Below, one piece after another: positions 1 to 10,547 of a stretch of 64,000 nucleotides of DNA. Each line of letters starts with the position of its first letter. Within the stretch, counting starts at the first letter, position 1. Under the pieces are notes generated by a model. The model was given only the letters and a program-made list of their open reading frames with translations. It made no database searches and was not told the origin of the DNA. Made by a program: the position numbers and the translations under genes. Origin of the DNA: Oscarella lobularis (Eukaryota; Porifera; Homoscleromorpha; Homosclerophorida; Oscarellidae); NCBI RefSeq assembly GCF_947507565.1, contig NC_089179.1, forward strand, positions 124,001 to 188,000, read 5' to 3'.

Positions 1-492
1 AATTCTGCGCGAATGCGTCGTCGATCGTCGTAACTGGTTGCGCTTTGGAGCTAAAAAGATCGTCGATCGTTCGAGAGACGACGATAAAGCGCTCGATCGC
101 TCTCACTTCGGCTCGAAGTTCGGCTTCTCTGTCGTCCATGATTGCCTGCGGTCGTGGAAACTGCTTTGCGACGAAGATACGTGTCGACTAAAACCTGTAC
201 GAGCGACGAACGCTTTTCTTAGCCTTTGTTCGCTGGTATGTGCTCGACCGGATGCCGTGACGTAACCCGGCCACCACCAATTAGCTTTCCGATCGCGTCA
301 TCGGCCGGTAAGAGGCACGAAACCGAAAAAGACTCGATGGACACCAGCTTATTCGGCTTTATTCGATTACTTGCGTGTACAACTATGCTAGACTACACCC
401 AATTTTTCAGGCACTCAAGAAAAAGAGCTGCGCGCATACATAGATGCGTTTGCTCCGTTTTATATACGCATTACAGTACAAATAGAAAGAAA

Positions 493-1693
493 TTACGATT
501 TTTCAGTGCCTACCGCACCAGCAGCCTTTTCATCAAAATGAATCATCCTATGATGAGGTATGGAGCCAGAATGAAAGTTCATCATATGAGGTGGGGGGTG
601 AAAAGGCATCATGCTACCATGCCCCACAGGAGGAAATCCAACAAATGGGCTTGCAGGAATGCCTAGCATGTGACCGGGCTGACTCGGACCAAACGAAGCC
701 ATTGACGGATGATAACCAAATGCGAGAGGCATAGGGCCGCCCATCAAGGCGGTGTGAGGAGGAGGAAGTCCGTGCTGCTGCTGTTGCTGATGTTGATGAT
801 GCTGATGCTGATGCTGATGATAATGGGGATGCTGCTGCTGATGCTGATGCTGATGCAGCTGTTGGGGCGATTCAGTCGTCGACCGAGGAGATTCTCGCTG
901 TCCATTACGCTGGGGGCTTTCGCTCGGCTTCTTAGCAGGCTTCTGATCTCGCTCTGGCTTGCTGTCAGTCTTGGTAGGATAAATAGATGGCGGACTATTA
1001 TTGGCAGAAAGAGCCGGTTTCGTCGTTGAAGGTGGCCTTACTGATGCGGAAACGGCGGTGGCGCTGCTGCCGCCAACAGCAGGTGGCTGACCGACAAAAG
1101 CGCCTATTCCCAAGCCGGATCCGATGCTCGGTCCCGATCCCACGTTGCTAAAGGCACTTGATCCACCCTTTCCATAATTCAGTCCGTCGAAAGGATGATG
1201 ATGATGATGATGATGAGAAAAGCGAGGATCGACGTCCTGCTGAGAAATCGAACCTCCCTGACTTCCTTTTCCTACTTTTGTCTCGCTACTTCCGCCGCCG
1301 CTGACTGGTGGCAGCGGCTGCGGCGCCGCCACAGCCATCTTGTCGTCTCCTTTGGGCGAAGAGTCTTTGGGAAACGTGGCCCCTCCCCAGGCGGCGGATC
1401 CATGAAAACCGTGCCCCGCCGCCGCATCGTTTTCATTAGGTCTGGCCGCTGTGGTGCCAGACAAATGACCGGCCATTCTCATACCGCCCATGGCAAGATG
1501 GGTTCCTTCTGGTCCAACATTAGACATGAGACCAGGAATAGGATGAGACGGCGGTGGTGGAACGGGCATGAGCCCTCGACCACTCGGATCCATTCCAAAT
1601 AAAGAATGATGATGAGGGTGATGAGGGATAACGCCGCTGCCGGGAAAACCGGACATCGGAAGCGCCCCTCTCCCTTGTCCAAACGCTTCAGGA

Positions 1694-1729
<36 letters not shown>

Positions 1730-4552
1730 ATCGCACTGAGGGCCGCCGCTTCAACTTTCACCTGCATCTCTTTCTCGACGTGCATCTAAGACAAACAGTT
1801 GACATAATTTATTGCGTTCCTATTTGCGTGCCATTGCCTTCATCATCTTGAATATTTTCCACGCAATGCGACCATGGGCAGAACACCATTTAGCCGGCTT
1901 CTGCAATTAAACATAGATAGAAGAAGGGCGCCAGCGCTCCTAATTCAACTACCTTCGGTTGAAAAGCGCTCGATCCACTCCCGCCAATGACGGTGGCACC
2001 GCCGCCGCCGCCGCCGTCATTACTGCTCGTCGTCTTGGCGGCCCCACCTGAACCGATCCCCCCGTAAGGCATAGTCAATTGATGCTGACAACAAAAACGT
2101 TTTTCAAAGTGCACACACAAAATAGTGGCCTTATCATACCAGGTGGTCCGAACCGCCGGCGACTGGTGGTCCATAAGAAGGTCCGCTGATCGCGCTCCCG
2201 CCGGCAACGGCAGCCGCCGCCGCTGCAGATGGAGGAGCCAAAGAGAACTGGTGTTGATGCTGGTGAAGATGTTGATGCTCGTGGTGATGTTGATGCTGAT
2301 GTTGAATGTTCGCTTGAAGCATGCCCTTCTGCTGCTGCTCGAGTAATTGAGCGGGAAGCACGCCAAGGTGCTGCATTCGCTGGGCTTGGGCAAGATATGC
2401 ACTAGCCATTTCCGCAGTCAGCGACTCCGGATCTGAGGGAGGGAGACCGCACGAAACCATAGAAAATAGACAAAAGAGACACTAATGAGAATTCTTACGG
2501 GGCGGATAAATCATGGAATGAGGAGCTGCTGCTCTTGTCTTGTCCCATTCAAGTGGCGGTGAAGTGGGTTGTTTCTGCTGTTGCTGCTGCTGGCTCGGGG
2601 GAGCAGGCGCCTTTGACGGAGCTCCGACAGGACCAGAAGCCACGAGACTGCGAAAAAACCAATTTATTCAATAGATTGAGCGTGTGTATTATTTTTCTAC
2701 GTTGGCTTTGTTGTCGTTGGTGATGAATGCGTAGTCGCCGCCGCCGCAGCAGCCGCAGCCGCCGCTTGCCGCTGCAAGTTCGATCGCTCTTTGGCGGCCA
2801 CTTTGAACAAATCGTTCAAATCGCCTTTACCAAGGCGGATTTTCCGTTGGGGTCCAACATCCGCGTCGACTCGCTGTGTAGAATCAATCGATTAATTAAT
2901 CGCGAAATCAAAGGTCTCCTTCTCTCGTACTGCGTCACTAATACATCGACCTTCTCGCCAGTACTTTACCATCGTTAGGGGGAGGAAGAGGACAGACAAA
3001 AATATCAGATATCGATCACTACATCCTTGGGTTTACTAAATTGTGGGGAGGAGAGTTCACAGAGGTATTTCCTGCGCGCGGAGAAAACCGCGGGGCGGGG
3101 GCCGGACGCTTTCGTTTGTGCATTGGGGCGTCCGACCGCAAATTGCGTACAGAACGAGCCCATGGATCTATTATCGTTGGAAGAGACAAAAATAACAGGG
3201 ATCGTGTAATTCGTTTAGGAATTTTAGTCTGGGCACATTATCAGGGAGAAGAGGCGAGAAGAATAACGTCGATGTAAGTTCTTCAGCTCACCTTGGCGTC
3301 GCTTTCGCTTTCGCTGTCACACTGCAATAGAGAAAGACAAGACTGAGATTAGCTAAACAATCAGGGCTGCCGGCCAGGAAGCGCCTATAATCAAATGCGT
3401 ATCGCGGCTCATCTATTGAAGTCTGCTGCTTCTAATGCAATCGATCTCCCTCCGTTTACGTTAGGAAATCCACTTTCGCACTCACCAGATAGCCGCGATC
3501 CGATTCGGGCGACGTTGACGTCTAGAAGAGAAAAGAACAAAGTGCTGAAGGACCCCCTTATGGGAGATCGAACTTTTTTTTCTACCTCGTTATGAATGGA
3601 AGCCTTCTTCATTGCCCCTTTTTTAATCGTTCGTCGAACGTCGTCGTCGCAACCGCCTTCCTTGGAATCGGATCGTCGACGATACTTCGTCGCGCTTTTC
3701 TGCACGAAAGAACAACAATGCCGCCATTGAATCATCATAAAAATATTGGAACTAAATATTAGGAAGCCCGCCCCGCTCGCCTGCCGACAAAGCGAGACCA
3801 CCACTGTATGGACGGCCCTATGCAACGCCAAAGATTATTTCTGTCAACTTGCCGCCGGCTATACGAGCTGCACACGAGCACTATTCTCTCGTCTAAGACA
3901 TGTATAGCTAAACGCGAAGCCAAGGGGCGACTTTCGCGTTCGGTTTGGCACCTAGCAAAACGATCGCCTTCTGGACGTACAAAGTGTTTATATTTACACC
4001 TGCTTGTACGTTGTGACTAATCGAATCGGTCATCGCGATAAGACTTCGAAGTGGAAATATAAAAAACGATACCGAATTCGGTTCGGCGGGTCTTCGAAGC
4101 TGCTCAAAAACGATTGGGACGCCAACGAATTATCGACTCGCACGGGATCCGGTCACTTCGTAGGGGCGGTTTGCGATCGCGTTCGCGAGTCGCGTGCAAT
4201 CAGGGCCCCCGCACTCCTACACACCGTGCATGTACACCGCCCGAGATAATCGCACCGATAAGAGAGAAAACGACGGCTAGGATGTGGTCACCAATTCCGC
4301 AGCAGGGGTGTATCCAACACAGACGGTCAACCAGGATACGCGATTCGCTCTCTCTCGCACGCATTCTCGGCATCTCGCGACAGGCTCGCAATTAGCACTC
4401 GACGCGCCACCGATTTAGCGTCAGACGTCGACAGGGCGACGAAAAACGACCCCCCCTTACGTGTACTCGTTTTTTACCTTCTCCTTCGTCGACGCGCGTT
4501 TTCGTTTGAGTCCCGTCGAAGCGACGACGAGATCGTCGCCTTTCTTTAGCAT
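493..4552 (-). CDS. AUTS2-like: AUTS2/FBRSL1-family nuclear regulator, 10 coding exons
   Basis: Joined minus-strand exons: 4478-4552, 3586-3699, 3486-3521, 3292-3321, 2701-2873, 2499-2647, 2140-2432, 1953-2084, 1838-1900 and 493-1785; all phases agree. The start is the ATG at 4552. Family evidence, recalled from human AUTS2: an N-terminal RGYLCDSESESD block (human GYFCDSDSD), a His-Gln tract after a conserved-looking helix, SSAFQPK (human GAFQPK), then KPAKWCSAHGRIAWKIF, matching the human KPGKWC...HIAWQIY core. The last exon encodes poly-Pro, a seven-His run and His/Gln repeats, also typical of the family. Vertebrate AUTS2 acts in the nucleus with variant PRC1 complexes; the same role here is inferred. 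The exon ending at 1838 appears to use a GC donor. Low-complexity C-terminal boundaries are less certain than the core. Confidence 0.82.
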
Positions 4553-5830
4553 GATCGCCCTTTGGGAGACGAAGAAGCGAGAGGGTCGCGAGCCTGGAAA
4601 TGACAGATGAGGTCAGAGCACTCTCTTCGGGCTACCGTCAACCGCGACTGTGTACGCGCACAGGACAAGAACAAATGATCGATCCAGCTGGCGATAATCG
4701 AGTTAAGATAATGAATAATTGCCATTAGTGTACGACGGCCCATTTTGGGAGGACCGAAGACGATCAGAACGCGAGTAGATCATAAGGTAGACGCCGAAGT
4801 GCGGTCGCATTCGACGAACGCTTACCCCAATGCAGTTTTCGTTGGCCTTTCGTTCTTGTCGGCTGCCAAATCGATCGTGTTTTTCCAGACACAACACCTA
4901 TCCGACTACCGGAATGCCTACGACCGACGCTTATCGTTGGCACGTTGTCGTGTAACGACGAAGCGCGATACCCCCCTCTCGTCGCCGCAGGGGCCAAATT
5001 GTACGTGCCTCCTAAACGCATGGCTCTCTACGCTAATACGCACAGGACGAGACTAAGCTTACACTGTAGACGTCCGCCGCCAACTAAAAACGTGCTCCCC
5101 TGCTGCTAACTCAATTGGCAAATAAAAAAGTGCTCCTACCGTTCTCGTTCGCGGCGACTTTTGACTGGCAACATTGCGATTTCGTCGATGCCGCTGTCGC
5201 CGCGCGGCCGAATCGCAATTAATCGATCAGCTATTGTTGAATTATATAGGCGCAGCCCCCCGCCTGCCCGCCCGCCCGCCCGCCGCCACCGCGCCTTTCG
5301 CCGAAATCGCTTCGGATTAGAGTGCTCCGACTGGCGTCTGTTTAGTGTTTGCAGATTGCAAAATGAGTGGAAATGAGACGAGTCACGCGCTCGGCAAGTT
5401 GCCGGGAGCTGTCGTCGCTCACGCAGTTAGTTAGGACTCCCAGCCCGCCTTGCTGACACTCGATCCGGATAATAGGACGTTAGGCCTAAACTAGAATACC
5501 GATAAGATTTCGCTTTTCACTATGCGTGTGCGACGTAATTAGATAAGGCGAGAGAAGGCTGTGAGCTCGTGTTCGATACCTGTCGACTCGTCGACGTAGA
5601 GAACAAGGTCGAACGAGTTTTGCAATGCTCGCTTTACGGTTCAAGTCAGCGACGAATCGACGACGAACGGCGGCGCCGCTGTAGCCGAGAAACCTCCGCG
5701 GCTCGCAAAGAATGCTTGGGCGTAGGAACGCTCTAATCGAATTGGATCGATAGTTAGTAGAGTCGCGTGCAAAGCGTTTCGCTTCCGCTCGACGCACGTG
5801 CGCAAATACCTCGAACAATTTTCTAACTAA
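4553..5830. other. Upstream/intergenic region of the AUTS2-like gene
   Basis: No convincing coding exon on either strand; the ORFs here are short and lack splice or family support. It should hold the AUTS2-like promoter and 5' UTR and the downstream flank of ZMAT5. A short GC-rich simple repeat of GCCC units lies at about 5265-5285. The stretch is rich in CGA/TCG words, as is much of this genome. Confidence 0.5.
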
Positions 5831-6469
5831 TTAATAGCCCCAGTCCAAAGGATGAGCGGCGTTATTCTCCGAAACGGGTATTAGAGATGGGGGCAGGTGT
5901 TCGCTGGATGGTAGGCCCGGCGGAAGTTGCTTGGTCGTTTTTTCGGCCGCATAATTGACAGGTTCCTGTCTTTTCTGCGCCCACAACGCCAGCCAGTCTT
6001 TCACACTGACGTCATTTCTCTCCCTATCTGCTGCAACAAAAATGAGAAAAATAAACCACTAGATACATGATTCATACTTGGAACAAATACGTGAACATGA
6101 GCAAACTTGCACCTGGAGCCATACGGACAAATTCCTATACAAAAACAACGTGCATTCGCAACGAGGCGGCAGCGGTGGTGGTGGCGGCGGTGGTGGTGGC
6201 GGCGGCGGTGGCGGCGAGGCACCTGTTCGTTGAAAATGCTTGCAAATGTTCCGATCCGTTGTAGTTGCTTGCGCTAACGAAGCTGCAAGCAAAGCAGCCG
6301 CATTCAAATGACGTCGTGGCGGTAGACACACCGCTTCTTTACCTTCGACTGCATCATAATGCTGCTTTTTTAACCTTTGGTGATGGAGGCCGTTTAGGTG
6401 CTTCCATCGTGCCGACGGCGTATCGATAAACGATTTTTGGCAGTAGTCGCAGTAGTAGCGCTTTCCCAT
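5831..6469 (-). CDS. ZMAT5: ZMAT5 / U11-U12 snRNP 20 kDa protein
   Basis: Four exons (6343-6469, 6223-6282, 6078-6134, 5831-6030) give 147 aa. The N-terminus MGKRYYCDYCQKSF with the downstream KHLNGLHH is a U1C/matrin-type C2H2 zinc finger nearly identical in layout to human ZMAT5. Splicing out the GC-rich intron joins ICKHFQRTG to ICPYGSRCKFAH, restoring a complete CCCH finger (C-x8-C-x5-C-x3-H). The C-terminus has the family's DWL segment and a Pro-rich tail. ZMAT5 is a component of the minor-spliceosome U11/U12 di-snRNP, so its presence implies that U12-type splicing is retained. The exon 3 donor was chosen by phase and is the least certain junction. Confidence 0.88.
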
Positions 6470-7306
6470 CGCCGAGAATAACGACAGAACGAGTGGGCAA
6501 AAAAACTCGCGCGCGCTAGGTACAGCCCGTGGGTGGCCCGTGCGTGCCCGCCTGGTCTTCTAGAAGACTTTTAGCTTGATTTGTGTCCGATACATAAAAA
6601 ATGCGCGTGCATGATCCGATTCGGTCACGTCTTCGGTTCTGTCATGCAAACTGGCACAAGAAATGGATGTCTGTAGCAAATGAATTCAATACAAATGCAA
6701 ACGCTCCTGCATGCTAACAGTTTTGAATCTCGAAGAATGTGCATTAAGTCTCGGCGCGTTTAGGGCTTCAACTTTTCTTAGCACAATGGCCGACCTGCTC
6801 TTTAGCCCGGAGCAATGTTTATTCACAAAACTCCACGGACCACATCCAGTGGAAATTCCCTCTAGGGTCGTGTGATGCGCTACCGCAAGAAAGCAAGACG
6901 ACCAGTTGCTACTGCGACTCTACCTGTGGTACAGTATCTCGCTCTTTGGCCTGATTGTCATTAAAAAGCCCTATCAGTTGTATAGTCATTTAGATGCATG
7001 AATTTTCGAGGCAGCTGTTCTCTGTAATGACTCTCTGCCTTCTTCATGCAAGTCATTAGTCAGTCAGTCAGTTGTAGGGATGTGCCACACAATATTATAT
7101 CTATCTCAACTGAGCCGTCTAGGTCCCCCGCTAACCGCCGAATCTAATACTTGCTTGTCTGTGTCTCTTCAATGGCTCTAATTTTTGATGCGGTTTCCAA
7201 AACGACGCGGAAGATAGAGAAAGCATTTGTTTTCCTTGAATCTGATTAGAGTACGTTCAATTAAAGTCCAGGATGTCAAACACATTACTAATTCAGGGGG
7301 GAAGCA
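6470..7306. other. Intergenic region, no gene seen
   Basis: About 840 bp between the divergent ZMAT5 (minus) and NTR-protein (plus) genes. No ORF with splice support and no recognisable RNA gene. A short CAGT-rich tandem tract (about 7055-7073) is the only repeat noticed. It presumably holds both promoters; the TATA box of the right-hand gene lies at its end. Confidence 0.5.
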
Positions 7307-7314
7307 TATATAAG
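7307..7314 (+). promoter_or_regulatory. TATA box of the secreted NTR-protein gene
   Basis: TATATAAG lies 79 bp upstream of the start codon at 7386. A TCAGTC initiator-like motif sits about 30 bp downstream (near 7338), the normal TATA-to-TSS distance. This suggests a focused, regulated promoter, consistent with a secreted tissue-type product. Confidence 0.6.
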
Positions 7315-7385
7315 GTCAAGGAAAACGGTCAGAGGATCAGTCAGATTCTAAACTCCAGCAGCACCGACAACCGTCCACTGAAGCA

Positions 7386-8457
7386 ATGGCCTGCTACTAC
7401 ACAAGACCTCTCTGCATCCTAGCCGTCGTCTTTCTCCTGCTAGCTGACTGCAACGCTCTACCGGTTGTGCGCAAGACTGTCGTCGTTCTTGACGCCAGTG
7501 GCTCGTTACCAAAACAAAGACCGAGCAAACAATCTCCATATGACTACAAAACTAACTCGACCGGTACGTTGGGGAAATCTGTGCCAGGCACGGTCGGATC
7601 AAACATAGATGACATCCGCTCGTTCCTGGAATCTATGCTCGTCTCATCCCCGCCGCTTTCCTCTATTTTAGGAGCAGAAACTAAGCCTAATTCAAGTAAC
7701 ACAGACGAGAACTCGACTAGAAACGAAAACAAGGAAGAGTGCGGAGGTAAAGCAGACTTATTGAAGCTCTCCCAAGGCGCACCCGCCGAGCTACTATGGG
7801 ACAAATATATTGATTAGGCTCACAGCGTATCTAACAACCCAGCTTGCTCACAATCTTGACCAACTCATTAATCTACATCCTCTTTTAGCCTCCACTCCGT
7901 TACCGCTGTGCAAAGATCGCCACTTTAAAAACCTCAAGGACTATTGCGAAAGAGACCTTCATTACGGTGAGATAGTCAAGTCTATTTCCACCGAAATTTA
8001 AACCTGACTCATAACAGCCGTTGAAGCGACAGTTGTCAACGAAACATGCAGTGGATACAACATTAACATTACGCACGTGTTCTCTAAACCGAAGCAAGTC
8101 ATCCTCAAGAAAAATCACACATATCACTTCATATCAAAGCTGAGCTGCAGCTTGGAATTGAACGTCTCTTACGTTATCATCGGTCACAAAAACCGACACG
8201 GAAATCTCGTATTGACAGAAAAAACGTTAATACGAAAGAAAGGGGAGGCCGATCGAAAGTTCATGAGAATGCTTAGAACGGTCGAATGCATGCTAAAGCC
8301 AAAGCCAAAGCCAAAGCCAAAGCCTACTACAAGAACAACAACGGCTCCTCCGAAGGCCGAAATTCGACCTCCTCCTATGCACGCTATCCTTGACTGGGCT
8401 AAAAAGCCGTCAGAGGACGATAAAGAGGTCTACGTCCATTACTATCGGTATGACTAA
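7386..8457 (+). CDS. Secreted protein with C-terminal NTR (netrin/sFRP-like) domain
   Basis: Three exons (7386-7746, 7826-7966, 8018-8457) with consistent phases give 313 aa. Residues 1-25 form a signal peptide (basic start, hydrophobic core, ADCNA cleavage region). A Ser/Thr/Asn-rich segment with N-glycosylation sites follows. The C-terminal half has six spaced cysteines and the NTR pattern: a CSGYNINI strand, then SYVIIGHK (sFRP FLIMGRK), then KFMRMLRTVEC, which closely parallels the sFRP1 NTR end NFMKKMKNHEC. A (KP)n stretch and a charged tail close the protein. No frizzled cysteine-rich domain is present, so it is not a complete sFRP. NTR domains inhibit proteases or bind Wnt/BMP ligands; the partner here is unknown. 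A TATA box precedes it and a poly(A) signal follows. Confidence 0.72.
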
Positions 8458-8573
8458 TCAATGCGCAGAAGAACGGAGAACTCGGAACTACAGTAGATGC
8501 ATGTAGTAAACAGACGTCATCATTTAGAGGACTAAAACTTCTAATTCGTAGTGCAGTCAGCCCTATTATTTTC

Positions 8574-8579
8574 AATAAA
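8574..8579 (+). terminator. Poly(A) signal for the NTR-protein gene
   Basis: AATAAA lies 117 bp after the stop codon at 8457, on the same strand. The convergent MRPL18 stop codon is only about 30 bp further on. Confidence 0.6.
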
Positions 8580-8607
8580 CAATCAAGGAATGTGTTCGTT
8601 ACTAAAA

Positions 8608-9183
8608 CTACGAGTCTCCCCGCGGGCATTCGCGGGCATTCGACTGACTGAACCGAGACAAAAGAGCCCTCTTTTGCCTGGGTTCAGTCAATCGAATGCC
8701 CTCCCCGACAACAGCGTCGACAAACGCTTTTACCTTGGCGTTATTCTTTCGTCTGGTTCGTTCCCAACAGACACGCGTTAGACCGAACTCCTTTAGACGA
8801 TGAGCGATCAAACGACCGACGTTTGTCGCCGCTGCGACGTCGCTTGTCTTGTAGAGATGGCGCGCGAGGGCGCGCTCGCGTGTCGAAGCTTCGGCGACGA
8901 TCGTACCGCTTCGATGATTCACTGTAGCCGTTGTGTGTCGATTGCTTACGATTAGATTCAACCTAGAAGCACTGTCGCGATTAGAAAGGAGTCGATTTGT
9001 GCTCGTTTTCGACCTGTGGTAGTAGTCGCTCCTCGTTTTCTCCAGCGCGAAGCCGCGTTGCTTCGTTTCTAACGCCATTTGTTCGAGGTTGCGAGGATTG
9101 CGATTTTCGTGCTGTTGCTGGGCGAGTCGGCGGCTGCAGAAGGACGAGAAGAGCGTCGTTCGACGAAACGCAACGTGCGCCAT
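8608..9183 (-). CDS. MRPL18: Mitochondrial ribosomal protein L18 (bL18m)
   Basis: Single exon, 191 aa. Basic, Arg/Ser-rich N-terminus suited to mitochondrial import. NPRNLEQMALETKQRGFALE matches human MRPL18 NPRNLE...KPRGYHLE, and ASTRERALARHLYKTSDVAA matches its [20 protein letters not shown] core, followed by the conserved GRLIAHRL helix. It is a large-subunit protein contacting 5S rRNA in bacteria. The end is odd: human MRPL18 stops soon after a VVLREPQ-like motif, whereas here the equivalent IRLTEPRQ is followed by about 20 extra residues encoded by the far arm of a DNA inverted repeat (8634-8701). The first ATG with the transit-like peptide was taken as the start. Confidence 0.9.
   Translation of the reverse strand: MAHVAFRRTTLFSSFCSRRLAQQQHENRNPRNLEQMALETKQRGFALEKTRSDYYHRSKTSTNRLLSNRDSASRLNLIVSNRHTTATVNHRSGTIVAEASTRERALARHLYKTSDVAAATNVGRLIAHRLKEFGLTRVCWERTRRKNNAKVKAFVDAVVGEGIRLTEPRQKRALLSRFSQSNARECPRGDS
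8634..8701. repeat. Near-perfect inverted repeat inside the MRPL18 C-terminus
   Basis: Two arms of about 33 nt (8634-8666 and 8669-8701) are reverse complements with only a few mismatches and almost no loop. The right arm encodes the conserved IRLTEPRQ region of MRPL18; the left arm encodes the extra tail and reaches close to the stop codon. This looks like an inverted duplication that extended the reading frame. Confidence 0.75.
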
Positions 9184-9525
9184 TTTGAAATCAACTCTCT
9201 GAACACGTGCGAGCGAGCGAAATATGAAAGAACTGCGCCGTGCTTACTGTACTGTGTACTTGCCTTATACGAAGCGTAGATGTAGAGCCTAAAGCTTCTT
9301 TTTTCTTCTCCATCTTGGCTGCGTCACGAGCGTGAAGCGTGATTTCTATAAAATGCTGACAGGGCTTTTCTCAAACCGGTAATGAAACCGGTTTTGTTTG
9401 GCGCCTGTATTTTTTCGGACAAATCAGAGCGCTAGGTTAGCCCCACGTGACTCCGACGAACCAATGAGCGCGGTGGGCGGAGCTACACGGTTCAAAAGCG
9501 AAGAGCACACCGATTCTCCTTCAGT
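9184..9525. other. MRPL18 promoter region
   Basis: No gene assigned. CACGTGA (9444-9450) and a CCAAT motif (9461-9465) lie near the right end, with a repeated AAACCGGT motif around 9375-9395. These are plausible promoter elements for MRPL18 and/or a plus-strand transcript starting here. Confidence 0.35.
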
Positions 9526-10027
9526 TGCGGCCGAGGGTGGATGCGTCGCGGAGCAATCTGCGTCTCGTTCTTGACGGACTGGCTCGGGAGCTTTGGCAAA
9601 AGGCAAGTCTGGGTCGTTGGATCAGCGTGGCCCACGGTTTATCCGTGCCGGAGCCTGTAGGCAGGGCGAAGGGGGGCTTCGGCCTCGGTACACGCACTGA
9701 GCATAAAGATCGCCAATGTCTTATTGCGCCAATAAGCACGACCACGCGCTAGGCTGAGTGTGGTACGGCTTAGAGGGGGTGTTCATTACGGTCTGGTTGC
9801 CGGCACTTTTCTCACCCGGCGGCACGATTAGACGGAGGATGATCTGGCTCAGGTGAATTCGACTCGGCATTGCACTGTCTTTCCTGTCGACTCCTACAAA
9901 CAGCAGTCGGCCGTCTCCATCTCGCAAGCGCCGGTTCTTCTCAGCGGAAGACATACCGAAGCGTTTGGTACCACCGCGCCGGGGACTCGGTATCAGGGGC
10001 CGACTCTACATCCAGGCGGGTACTGAT
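9526..10027 (+). CDS. Possible two-exon gene of unknown function
   Basis: Tentative. A strong acceptor (CTCCTTCAG, ending 9525) opens a frame reading LRPRVDASRSNLRLVLDGLA and on to a GC-type donor (AG|GCAAGT, about 9601). A second acceptor near 9828 opens a frame starting TEDDLAQVNSTRHC and ending APGTRYQGPTLHPGGY at a stop near 10027. Both segments have protein-like composition and neighbouring splice signals, but I do not recognise the family, the first coding exon is not located, and a middle exon could be missing. The GC-rich stretch could instead be a structured noncoding RNA or chance ORFs. Confidence 0.3.
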
Positions 10028-10547
10028 TGGGCTGGCCGAGGACGCCGCGACTCGCCCTAACTTTTTGGAACGGGTGGCCATTGCTTTGCGGTGGCTGCCT
10101 TGAGCTACGAAGCGTCCGAACCTCCCCGCGGTGTAGCTCGGGTAATGCTAATACGGACGCACAAAAAAAGGTACGTAACACGATTACTTGACAGCGAATA
10201 ATCTTCTCTTTTTTTTTTAGGTTGAGAGGCGTCGTACAAAGAACTGACGTTGACGAAGAAAAGACACTGACATAGTAGAGTTTTGTAAGGAATTTTTCAT
10301 TGGTACAGTAGTGCTTACTTTTTTTTTGCGCACGCATTTTCTCTCTAATGTACGAATAACTTTGTGAATGAATTTTCGATGAGTCCAATGCGCGTTCTTA
10401 CCCTAACGTGATCGATCTGCGACGGCAGAACGTTTGTGTTCGTCTGCTACGCACTTATCGTAAAAGGTTATATAAAAAGCGAATTGATGACACACGCACA
10501 GACACGAATAAAAAACACTACAGTCACTGCCCATTCATAGAAAAAGT
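10028..10547. other. Spacer, nothing recognised
   Basis: No supported exon. It is AT-richer than the preceding 600 bp, with poly-T and poly-A runs near 10209 and 10319. It presumably contains the 3' UTR of the minus-strand glycosidase-like gene that ends at 10548. Confidence 0.4.

Noticed and set aside
1195-1602. Plus-strand ORFs opposite the AUTS2-like last exon
   Set aside because: Complements of CAT/His and Pro repeats; shadows of the real gene.
6135-6234. Poly-proline coding stretch on the minus strand within ZMAT5
   Set aside because: It is the intron between the two halves of the CCCH finger; removing it restores the exact C-x8-C-x5-C-x3-H spacing, so the poly-Pro frame is an artefact of a GC-rich intron.
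9993-10388. 131-codon minus-strand ORF
   Set aside because: Low-complexity, Lys/Ser-rich, no motif or splice support.
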